From positions 1 through 25,490 of IMG/VR virus record IMGVR_UViG_3300033154_000088: a DNA stretch of 25,490 bases. One strand, given 5' to 3'. The translations under genes were made by a program, and so were the position numbers. This document shows positions 13,718 through 20,927 of the stretch, piece by piece; positions within the stretch are counted from its first letter, which is position 1, and every line of letters starts with the position of its first letter. The notes beneath the pieces are model-generated. The model had not been told where the DNA came from. It did no database searches and was given only the letters and a program-made list of their open reading frames with translations. This DNA is from a virus.

Positions 13718-15270
13718 TGCCGGATGTCGAGTTCGGAGAATGGCTGCCCGACCAGCGCCAGGTGAAGACGCCCGGCCTGCTCTACGTCAACCACATGAGC
13801 CCGTCCATGGCCGGATGGCAGCCGCTACCAAAGCGCGAAACGTCGGAGATCGAGGCGCTCTTCGGCGAAGCGCGCGGCGTGTTCATCGGTCGAACGCAGG
13901 ATGGCGAGGCGTTCTTCTTCGCGGCGACCGACGACAAGATCTACCAGGAGTCGGGCTCGTTCACATGGACTGACCGATCGAAGGTCGGCGACTACACGCT
14001 CGGGCCCGTCGACCATTGGGAGTTCGATGTCTACGGTGACGCCGTCTACGCCACCAACAAGAACGACCCGATTCAGCGAGCCGCTTCTCCTGGCGGCACG
14101 TTCGCCGATATAAGCGCGCACGCACCGTTCGCCGGCACGATCGCTACCGCGAAAGAGTTCCTGATGGCCGGCAACCTCGAGGCGCGCGGCAACAACATCG
14201 GTAGCGGAGCAGAAGGCGAAGGCGCCCTGCACTGGTCCGCGATCGGCGACCCGACGGACTGGCCGACGATCGCCACGGCCGACGCGATCAACAAGCAGTC
14301 GGACTTCCAGATCCTCGAGGGCGACGGTGGCCCGGTGGTTCAGATCGTCGATGCGGCCGAGTACACCGCAGTCTTTCGCCAGAAGCAGGTGTGGCGAGCC
14401 GACCAGGTCGGCGCCCCGAAGTTCTGGACGTTCCGCAAGATCGACAACAAGCGCGGCGCTGTCGTTCCCAACGCGGCGATCGCCGTCGGGAACTTCGTCT
14501 ACTTCTTGTCGCGTGAAGGCTTCATGATCTTTAACGGAGCGCAGACGCAGACGATCGGATTCGAAAAGATCGACCGTACCGTTCTAAACGAAATCGACTG
14601 GTCGAGAGCCGACGCGCACTGCTCCGTCGCTCACCTGCCGCGGTTGCACTCCGTAGTGTGGTCCATCCCGATGACCGCTGGCGACATCGTCTTCGGAAAC
14701 TACAACACGCTCATCGGGTACAACTACGACCTGAAGCAGTTCTGGCACTCGGGCGAGAGCAACCAGCGCGTGTTCGCGATGGAGCCGCGCATCACTGATC
14801 TGAGTATGGACGGCGCCACCTATTCCTCGCTGGACATGGACGTGGCTCTCCCGACAGGGCTTGCTGATCAGAACATGGACGAGCTCGGCGCCGGCGCCGG
14901 CCAGGACATCGTCCTCTCCTACTTCAACACGGACAACCTGATCCGGTCGTACAGCGGCATCGGCGGCGACTGGTCGACAATCCACACCGGGAAGTTCGAA
15001 CTACCCGAAGGCCGGCGCGGGATGATCCGCATGCTTCGGCCGTCCTATATCGCAGAGGATCTGAGCAACGTCGCCATCGGAGCCGGAGTGCTCGCGCGAG
15101 TTCAGCCAGGCGGGCCTCGGACTTCATGGTCGTTCTCGGAGATGAAACCTAGCGGTGTCTGTCCGCAGCGCGCCGTCGGCCGGTATCACGAGGGAGCCTT
15201 TGTCTACGTGGGGCCCGTCCGTGACTGCGTTGGATTCGACTTCAAGGCGGGGAGGCTTGGGAAGAAATGA
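13717..15270 (+). CDS. Tail nozzle / packaged-DNA stabilisation protein (P22 gp10-like)
   Basis: The product is 517 residues and almost wholly beta. It contains LHWSAIGDPTDW (171-182), ADAINKQSDFQILEGDGG (188-205) and VFRQKQVWRADQVG (219-232). The W-S-A-x-x-D-P-x-x-W and drop-to-turn pattern is typical of the beta-propeller nozzle or stabilisation proteins of podovirus tails (P22 gp10 and SU10 nozzle kind). Such proteins cap the adaptor and hold packaged DNA. Start and stop both overlap neighbours (TGATG at 13717, ATGA at 15267). The N-terminus follows the usual pattern, with proximity to PDQRQVKTPGL. Confidence 0.78.
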   Translation: MPDVEFGEWLPDQRQVKTPGLLYVNHMSPSMAGWQPLPKRETSEIEALFGEARGVFIGRTQDGEAFFFAATDDKIYQESGSFTWTDRSKVGDYTLGPVDHWEFDVYGDAVYATNKNDPIQRAASPGGTFADISAHAPFAGTIATAKEFLMAGNLEARGNNIGSGAEGEGALHWSAIGDPTDWPTIATADAINKQSDFQILEGDGGPVVQIVDAAEYTAVFRQKQVWRADQVGAPKFWTFRKIDNKRGAVVPNAAIAVGNFVYFLSREGFMIFNGAQTQTIGFEKIDRTVLNEIDWSRADAHCSVAHLPRLHSVVWSIPMTAGDIVFGNYNTLIGYNYDLKQFWHSGESNQRVFAMEPRITDLSMDGATYSSLDMDVALPTGLADQNMDELGAGAGQDIVLSYFNTDNLIRSYSGIGGDWSTIHTGKFELPEGRRGMIRMLRPSYIAEDLSNVAIGAGVLARVQPGGPRTSWSFSEMKPSGVCPQRAVGRYHEGAFVYVGPVRDCVGFDFKAGRLGKK

Positions 15271-15701
15271 GTCGAGTCGTCGGAGCTCAGAAGCCGCCCG
15301 CATTCTACCTGGGCAACATCGAGGAGCATCTTCGGATGATCGTCGACTATCTCACGACCGGACCCGTGTCGCGTGACGGCAACGAACTGACCGAGATGGT
15401 GAGCTTCTCGCACCTCGAGCACGCGATGACGGCCAACACGGACGACGCCGACTTCGGCGGATACTCGATTGTCCGCATCGACTCCGACGGCGCATACAAC
15501 CTCACCGGAATCGAGGCCGGTCCAGGTCGACGGTTGCTTCTGATCAATGTGTCAGCGTTCACGATCACGCTGAAGCACGAGACGACATCGCTCGCAGTGA
15601 ACCAGTTCTCGATCGTCGCGGACCACTCGATGGCCGCCGGGCGGTCTACGGAGCTCTGGTACGACAGCGTCACCGAGAAGTGGAGGAGAATCGCAGGATG
15701 A
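15267..15701 (+). CDS. Small beta-rich tail/fibre-attachment protein
   Basis: The product is 144 residues. The N-terminal ~45 residues are helical. The rest carries a fibre-type beta module: YNLTGIEAGPGRRLLLINVS, then ITLKHETTS, and the closing LWYDSVTEKWRRI. This hydrophobic-turn-W-Y-D pattern occurs in many phage fibre and baseplate proteins, and a relative of it recurs in the large fibre at 20927. Its ATG overlaps the nozzle stop (ATGA) and has a GGGGAGG ribosome site. It would sit at the tail tip or link nozzle and fibres. It has no cysteine or signal peptide. Confidence 0.72.
   Translation: MSRVVGAQKPPAFYLGNIEEHLRMIVDYLTTGPVSRDGNELTEMVSFSHLEHAMTANTDDADFGGYSIVRIDSDGAYNLTGIEAGPGRRLLLINVSAFTITLKHETTSLAVNQFSIVADHSMAAGRSTELWYDSVTEKWRRIAG
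15682..15688 (+). promoter_or_regulatory. Shine-Dalgarno GGAGGAG deciding the 15698 start
   Basis: GGAGGAG lies nine bases before ATG 15698. An in-frame GTG at 15680 overlaps this element and is therefore unlikely to be the start. The 15698 start gives the same ATGA overlap seen at neighbouring junctions. Confidence 0.6.
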
Positions 15702-16192
15702 GCATGGACCAGGTGACACTACAAGGCGCCGAGAGTGTCGTCCCGATCATCGACACGGACCAGATCAAGTTGACGGTGCTGACGACGCAGCAGGCTGTCG
15801 ACGGGTGGGAGACCATCGTCCCCTATCTCGACCAGGTCTTCGAGCGATCGGCTGGACGACTCGGGCCCGAGGACACGCTGCAGGCGATCACTGACGGCAT
15901 GGCTGAAGTCATGTTGATCTGGGATCCGCCCGCGTCTCGCATCTATGCGGTGATCATCGCGGAAGCGCGCGTCTACCCGAAGCGGCGAGTGATGAGTCTC
16001 GGTCTCTGTGGCGGCGCGCACATCCACCTATGGGCCGAGAAGATGTGGCCGGCGATGCAGCACGTCGCGAAGAAGAAGGGATTCAATCAGCTGGAAATCA
16101 CCGGCCGCCGAGGTTGGAAGCGGTTCATCCCTGGAGCGGAAGAGATCGCGACATTCTACGCGATCGACCTTGACCAGGAGGAGGAGGCCTGA
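15698..16192 (+). CDS. GNAT-like phage tail-region protein
   Basis: The product is 164 residues. Segments MLIWDPPASRIYAVIIAEARVYPKRRVMS (discontinuous strands, residues 72-100), LCGGAHIHLW (103-112) and the end GFNQLEITGRRGWKRFIPG (128-146) match the pattern of small acetyltransferase-fold proteins often found in the tail region of podovirus-type genomes, where GRRGW is prominent. Whether it binds acetyl-CoA is doubtful: I see no clear Q/R-x-x-G-x-G/A pyrophosphate loop. It may be a structural GNAT relative. The start overlaps the previous stop (ATGA), and the stop overlaps the next ATG (TGATG). Confidence 0.7.
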   Translation: MSMDQVTLQGAESVVPIIDTDQIKLTVLTTQQAVDGWETIVPYLDQVFERSAGRLGPEDTLQAITDGMAEVMLIWDPPASRIYAVIIAEARVYPKRRVMSLGLCGGAHIHLWAEKMWPAMQHVAKKKGFNQLEITGRRGWKRFIPGAEEIATFYAIDLDQEEEA

Positions 16193-16947
16193 TGGGCGCA
16201 GCATTCGGCGGACGACAAGAGCAGTATTCGAACACGCGCATCAACAGGCACATGCGCAAGCAGGGCGAGTTTGCGCTAGACGAAGCGCGCAATCTCTACA
16301 ACGACGACGCCTCGCTGCCCTCGGGCTACGTCGGGATCTCCGACCAGCGCCAGGGCGCGCTCGACCAGATGATGCGCACCTCTAACTCACAAAACTCTGC
16401 AGCGCGCGTCGGCGGGAAGGAGTGGCAGAAGACGATGAGCGGGGCCTACCTCGACCCCGACTCCAATCCGTGGATGCAAGAGATTGTCGACCGTTCCGTC
16501 GGTGGAGCGATGGCGGGTCCGCAGTCTGGGTTCTCGAGCGGTGGCCGATTCGGCAGCGGCGCCATGGCGAACGCGATGGCCGATGCCGGACAGAACACGG
16601 CCGCACGACTCTGGGGCGGCAACTACCAGGCCGAGCGCCAGAACATGATGACGGCCATGGGCCAGACAGGGCAAATGCAGCAACTGCAGCACGCCGACGC
16701 GACGATGCAGGGCAAGGTCGGCATGGAGTACGAGCAGGACACTCGCAACCAGCAAGCCGAAGAGATGCGTCAGTTCCAGTACCCCTACGCGAAGCTGGAT
16801 CAATTCCTGTCGCAGATGGGCGCGAACCCGCTCATGGGTGAAAGCTCGAGCGACGTGGCGATGGTGCAGCCCTTCCAGTGGGGGCAGGCGCTCATGGGTG
16901 GCATCGGTGGCCTGTTCAACCCGCTCAGCCAGATGGGAGGCAAGTGA
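16192..16947 (+). CDS. Internal virion / DNA-ejection protein 1
   Basis: The product is 251 residues, Gly/Ala/Met/Gln-rich. The segment YLDPDSNPWMQEIVDRSVGG (86-105), followed by GRFGSGAMANAMADAG (118-133), is the pattern I know from short ejection-type proteins in the tail-fibre-proximal part of podovirus genomes. C-terminal residues are hydrophobic and Gly-rich (MGGIGGLFNPLSQMGG). GGAGGAGG upstream is the ribosome site, and both ends overlap neighbours by one base. It is probably packaged with the genome and delivered into the cell envelope early in infection, like the P22 gp7/gp20/gp16 group. The exact counterpart is not identifiable. Confidence 0.68.
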   Translation: MGAAFGGRQEQYSNTRINRHMRKQGEFALDEARNLYNDDASLPSGYVGISDQRQGALDQMMRTSNSQNSAARVGGKEWQKTMSGAYLDPDSNPWMQEIVDRSVGGAMAGPQSGFSSGGRFGSGAMANAMADAGQNTAARLWGGNYQAERQNMMTAMGQTGQMQQLQHADATMQGKVGMEYEQDTRNQQAEEMRQFQYPYAKLDQFLSQMGANPLMGESSSDVAMVQPFQWGQALMGGIGGLFNPLSQMGGK

Positions 16948-18173
16948 TGTCGTTCGGAATGATCCCGCCGCAACCGCAGGAAGAAGAAGAGGAGCTCACC
17001 GGAGGCCAGAAGGCGCTCAGCGTCATGAAGTCACTGGCTGGTGTACTCGGCGGCGCGGCCTACGCGGCCGGCGTCTCGGGTGCCGCGCAGAATCCGTGGG
17101 CAGGCCCTCACGCGCTCGCGCAGCTGCGACAGCAGGGCGTCGAACAAGAGATGCGCAAAATGCAGATGGCCGCGCAGACGGAGCACACCCGACGACAGCA
17201 GGGGATCATGGCGCACATGCAGGAGAACTTCTCCGACATGAGCGACCCGAACCAGCGCCAGGCGGCGATCCAGTACCTGATGGGCCAGGGCGCATTCGAG
17301 TACGCGGAGAAGGCGAGCGCGATCTTCGGCGAGATGTATCCCGCCGCCGGTGGCTACAACCCGACCGAGTACGCGCCGGTCAAGATTCTTAGCAAGGATG
17401 GAGCGACCTATGGATCACGCGACCAGGCGCTCGGGCTGCAACCGATGACCGGGAACGAGATGCCGGTCCCGCCGCCGCCGCCGCTGGTGAGTTTCACAGA
17501 AGGCGGACGCCTGGACGAGAGGACCGCGGCCAGCCAGGACAACCAGTACAACGAGCTCGTCTTCGAGCTCGGCGACGAACCGCTCGCTCGAGACGTGATC
17601 AACGGGAAGGCCTTCCGGGAGCCAGGGCTTGGAATCGTCGTGCGCGGCAGTGCGAAGGTCCGGGAGCAGATGGCTGCGGCCGTCGCGTTCCAGGGCACGT
17701 TCGCTGACCTCGAGCAGGTCGCTCGAGACATCGCCAGCCAGGGCGACACCAACATCCTGCAGACCGGGATGAACAAGGCCGACCGGCTCGCAACGGGTGC
17801 CGGCAATGTGGGCTTCGAGGCCTACGAGCAACTGAAGACGATCGCGGTCGCCGAGTTCCTGAAGGCGACATCGGGAGCGCAGGTCAACGAGACCGAGCGC
17901 GCGTTCCTGCTCACGACCTTCCCCAATTACACCGAGCTCATCCGCGGCGGCAAGATCAGCGACACGGCGCAGGTCAAGCTCGACACCTGGTTCCGGAAGG
18001 GCCGTCGCGCGTATCTCAGCCAGGTGCCGGCGAGCCAGAAGGACAAGGCGAGCGCAGCCTGGGAGGCACGCTTCGGAGCTCGAGGTCCCCGCGGCGCAAG
18101 TGGGGCAAATGGTTCTGCCCCCCCTGCCCCGGCCACCACAGGCGGCTGGACGATCGAGCGGGTTCCGGAGTAA
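16947..18173 (+). CDS. Internal virion / DNA-ejection protein 2
   Basis: The product is 408 residues. The ATG at 16947 overlaps the previous stop (TGATG) and follows GGGAGG, so the in-frame ATG at 16878 is not the start. The N-terminus has an acidic patch (QEEEEELTGGQKAL) and an Ala/Gly-rich hydrophobic segment (VLGGAAYAAGVSGAAQ). The middle is Gln/Met-rich helix, with a Pro run (PPPPPP) near 17470. The C-terminal part includes ATSGAQVNETERAFLLTTFP and WFRKGRRAYLSQ, helical elements seen in phage ejection or tail-length proteins. Three such genes in a row between nozzle and fibre genes point to the ejection apparatus. It has no lytic transglycosylase or peptidase motif that I can see. Confidence 0.65.
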   Translation: MSFGMIPPQPQEEEEELTGGQKALSVMKSLAGVLGGAAYAAGVSGAAQNPWAGPHALAQLRQQGVEQEMRKMQMAAQTEHTRRQQGIMAHMQENFSDMSDPNQRQAAIQYLMGQGAFEYAEKASAIFGEMYPAAGGYNPTEYAPVKILSKDGATYGSRDQALGLQPMTGNEMPVPPPPPLVSFTEGGRLDERTAASQDNQYNELVFELGDEPLARDVINGKAFREPGLGIVVRGSAKVREQMAAAVAFQGTFADLEQVARDIASQGDTNILQTGMNKADRLATGAGNVGFEAYEQLKTIAVAEFLKATSGAQVNETERAFLLTTFPNYTELIRGGKISDTAQVKLDTWFRKGRRAYLSQVPASQKDKASAAWEARFGARGPRGASGANGSAPPAPATTGGWTIERVPE

Positions 18174-18176
18174 GCG

Positions 18177-19904
18177 ATGGCGACGTTCAGAATCAGAGAT
18201 CCGAAGACCGGCAAGATCGTGGCGACGGTCAGCGGCGACGGCACCGAAGAGGAGGCCCTCGCTCACTTCGAAGCCAGCCAGGGGATCAAGCCACCGCCGT
18301 CAGGCGCTCCAGTGGGCCCGAAAGTCGGATCCCGGCCTGATGGGTCGGGTGGGTATCAACCTCACGACAGGGGCTACCCTGGCAAGCCGGAGCAATACCG
18401 CGCGACGCCGGACTACGACTGGCAGGACTACGCCGGCGGCTTCGGCAAGGGCGCTGCCATCGGCGGGGCCATGGGCCTCCCGTTCGGTGGCCCGGCTGGA
18501 GGCCTGACCGGGGCAGCGGCCGGCGGCGTGGGTGAGGTGGCCTCGATGGGCTTGAACCAGATGGGCTTCGGCGGCGGCACCCAGATGGGCGGATCCATGC
18601 TCGCGGATGCCGGAATGTCGATGGTCTCGAGGCGCCACGCTGCGAAGATGGCCATGAAGATCCCAGGCGTCCGTGGCTTCACGGAAGACGCGATCGAGTA
18701 CCTCGGCAAGGGTGAGGCGTGGGACTCCGTAGGGGGAGCCGTCAAGCGCTTCCTGGGCCGCAACTGGGCAGCCGAGTCGACGGGCATGGCGCAGCGTCAG
18801 GCCGGCAAGCTGGTCAGCGACCTGCCCTCGCCGCCGCCGGCCGGGACCAACCCGGTCGTCGATGTCGGCGAGCAAGTCCGCAGTGGCCACCAGATGATGA
18901 ACGACACCTACCAGGGCGCGCGCCGCCAGGCCGAGAAGGAAACCATGGGCATGCGTGGCCGCGCCGAACCCGTCATCCGGAAGAGCGAGGAGTTGCTCGA
19001 CCGGTTCACTCACATGGACGACACGCCGAAGGTGCTCAGCGATGGCGCTGCCCTTCCCAGCGAGATCGGCCTGCACGAGGCCGAGAACTTCCGCGGCGCT
19101 GCGGGGCAGTACGACGAGCTGCACGGGCCCTACGACCAGGTGCTCGACGACCTCACCTCGACCGCCGACGAGTACGGGCCCGCCGCCGAATCGGTGCGGA
19201 AGATGCGCGGAGCTCGAGAAGCGGTGGAGCAGTCAGCCCCCGAGAGCAGCGGGACCTACCAGTACCTGATCGGCAAGGGCCGAAGCGACAATGCGAGCAA
19301 GGCGCTCGAGCGAATCCTCTCGAGCGATATGTCGGTCACCGAGGTGAAGCGGATCCGCTCGCTGATGAACAGCGTCGGCGATGACATCGCGCTGCGGCGC
19401 GCGGCAGTGATTCACATCCTGCAGCGTCGACTGGGCGAGCAGGCGGCGTCGGTTGCCGGCAGCCCGCAGGTCGGCGAGCTCATGTCACTCGGCGGACGAT
19501 CCTCGAGCGAGTCGGCGGCGCTGACCGAGATCCTCGGCGAGCGCGGCTTCGGCCACCTCGAGGACCTGATCACCGCGTCGAAGGCTGGGAAGCAGGGCGG
19601 CAAGACGGGCGCCATCGCATCGCGGATGCTGCTGTATCTGGCCGGCGCATCTTACGGCTCGACACTCAGCCCCACGGCGACGACTGCGGTGCTCGCACTG
19701 GGCGGTGTCGTCGAGGCCTTCATGCGACAGAACGGCAAGCAGGGCGTGGCGAAGCTGGCGGTCGCGGCGCTGTTGGATGCCGACATCTATCGAGCAGTGA
19801 CCATGGGCGCGGCCGTCAACAATGCCGAAGCTGCAGCCGTGCGACTGGGGCAGACCCTGGTGCGACGCGGCCTCTTTACTGAAGACGAACTTGGAGGCGA
19901 CTGA
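18177..19904 (+). CDS. Internal virion / DNA-ejection protein 3
   Basis: The product is 575 residues. The N-terminus (FRIRDPKTGKIVATVSGDGT, then EEEALAHF) is a small domain that I associate with the start of ejection proteins in other phages. Residues 87-134 are extremely Gly/Ala/Met-rich with membrane-active character (GAAIGGAMGLPFGG, GAAAGGVGEVAS). The centre is long charged helix. Near the C-terminus lies another hydrophobic stretch (MLLYLAGASY and TTAVLALGGVVEAFM). Such a mix of soluble helices and fusogenic segments fits a protein that inserts into the host membrane during DNA delivery. Ribosome site GGAG; gap of 3 nt before it and TGATG overlap after it. I see no enzymatic domain. Confidence 0.68.
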   Translation: MATFRIRDPKTGKIVATVSGDGTEEEALAHFEASQGIKPPPSGAPVGPKVGSRPDGSGGYQPHDRGYPGKPEQYRATPDYDWQDYAGGFGKGAAIGGAMGLPFGGPAGGLTGAAAGGVGEVASMGLNQMGFGGGTQMGGSMLADAGMSMVSRRHAAKMAMKIPGVRGFTEDAIEYLGKGEAWDSVGGAVKRFLGRNWAAESTGMAQRQAGKLVSDLPSPPPAGTNPVVDVGEQVRSGHQMMNDTYQGARRQAEKETMGMRGRAEPVIRKSEELLDRFTHMDDTPKVLSDGAALPSEIGLHEAENFRGAAGQYDELHGPYDQVLDDLTSTADEYGPAAESVRKMRGAREAVEQSAPESSGTYQYLIGKGRSDNASKALERILSSDMSVTEVKRIRSLMNSVGDDIALRRAAVIHILQRRLGEQAASVAGSPQVGELMSLGGRSSSESAALTEILGERGFGHLEDLITASKAGKQGGKTGAIASRMLLYLAGASYGSTLSPTATTAVLALGGVVEAFMRQNGKQGVAKLAVAALLDADIYRAVTMGAAVNNAEAAAVRLGQTLVRRGLFTEDELGGD

Positions 19905-20827
19905 TGCCGTCACTTATTCTTGGACAATGGTCCCTCACTCATTCCACCAACGGCTTCGCCGTCCCTGACGGAGCTCCGGAAGGATGGTTCGGCGGAGACA
20001 TCAACTGGTGGGGCCGCGAGATCATGACGGTGATTCGTACCTGGTACGACGACCCCGAGTGGCTGTCGGTCACCGAGGACCTCGCGACTCGCAACCCGAA
20101 GCCGGTCGTGCAGCTGAACGCCAGCGCCTTCCAGGTCCAGGACTGCGACGCGACCGACTACTTCACCACGGGCCGGCGCGTTCGGCTCCGCAACGGCATC
20201 ACTGCAGTGGAGGCCACCGTCAAGTCCTCGAGCTTCGGTGGGACGCACACCGATGTCGAAATCGTCGGCACCAACGTGCCGGCGACGATGGACACCGACG
20301 GCGCCGATGTCTACTTCGCCAAGTCGATCGACCCGAGCGCGTTCGCTTCCCAGCCGGCGGTGGGCGACATGAAGATGACCGCGGGCCTGCAGTCAGCAGC
20401 AGCCGCGGAGGGGTGGCTCGAGTGCAATGGCCAAGAGGTGCTTATCGCTGACTACCCCGTGCTGGCGGAGGTGCTCGGCTCGCCGCTCGGCACTCAAATC
20501 GGGCACTACGACTACCACCCGTCGCTCGGTCTCCCGACCATCGGTAGCGTGCGCGTCCCGGACATGGCGGGCCGTGTCCCTGTCGGATTCTGGGATGACG
20601 CCACGCACCCGGCCGGCGTCGCATCGGAGCCGGACGACGACTACGACTACACCAACGGGCTCGACATCGAGGAGAAGCGAGACAAGGCCTGGGGCGGCGA
20701 GAAGACTCACGAGATTCTCGAGGCCGAGATGCCGCTTCATGACCATGAACACGTCACGAGCGGAACCCATGTCCACCCGGCTGACGGGGACAACCCCACC
20801 ATACAGGGCAGCGTCAAGAGACCATGA
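19904..20827 (+). CDS. Tail-collar-domain protein (main frame)
   Basis: The product is 307 residues as read. Residues 1-140 are beta-rich and probably attach to the tail. Residues about 154-230 are a phage tail-collar-type domain: VGDMKMTAGLQ, then GWLECNGQEVLIADYPVLAE, then IGSVRVPDMAGRVPVGFWDD. It continues with a His-rich segment (MPLHDHEHVTSGTHVHP) typical of metal-binding receptor-tip strands. The frame ends prematurely at TGA 20825-20827. The missing C-terminal block lies in the +1 frame (see the next entry). GGAGG ribosome site; start overlaps the previous stop (TGATG). The protein is likely a short tail fibre or a fibre-adaptor at the tail tip. Confidence 0.75.
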   Translation: MPSLILGQWSLTHSTNGFAVPDGAPEGWFGGDINWWGREIMTVIRTWYDDPEWLSVTEDLATRNPKPVVQLNASAFQVQDCDATDYFTTGRRVRLRNGITAVEATVKSSSFGGTHTDVEIVGTNVPATMDTDGADVYFAKSIDPSAFASQPAVGDMKMTAGLQSAAAAEGWLECNGQEVLIADYPVLAEVLGSPLGTQIGHYDYHPSLGLPTIGSVRVPDMAGRVPVGFWDDATHPAGVASEPDDDYDYTNGLDIEEKRDKAWGGEKTHEILEAEMPLHDHEHVTSGTHVHPADGDNPTIQGSVKRP

Positions 20828-20927
20828 CCACGACTTCATCGCGCAGGGCGATGCGGCCAACAACCTGCTCGACCTGCGCCAGCCGCACATCGTGATGGGA
20901 TACGTCATCTACACTGGCGTCGCCTAA
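20826..20927 (+). other. Displaced C-terminus of the tail-collar protein (+1 frame)
   Basis: In the +1 frame, directly after the TGA of the collar gene, the sequence reads DHDHDFIAQGDAANNLLDLR and then QPHIVMGYVIYTGVA, ending in TAA at 20925-20927. H-x-H and the L-x-PHIVMGYVI ending are what a collar protein should finish with. Its stop overlaps the ATG of the next gene (TAATG), and that gene has no Shine-Dalgarno of its own. This therefore looks like the natural end of the collar protein reached by a +1 shift or lost by an indel around AAGAGACCATGAC (20815-20828). Confidence 0.7.

Noticed and set aside
17465-17490. CCG-repeat (Pro run) as a microsatellite or phase-variation tract
   Set aside because: It is a short in-frame polyproline coding run in an ejection protein; such runs also occur at 5030-5045 and need no special explanation.
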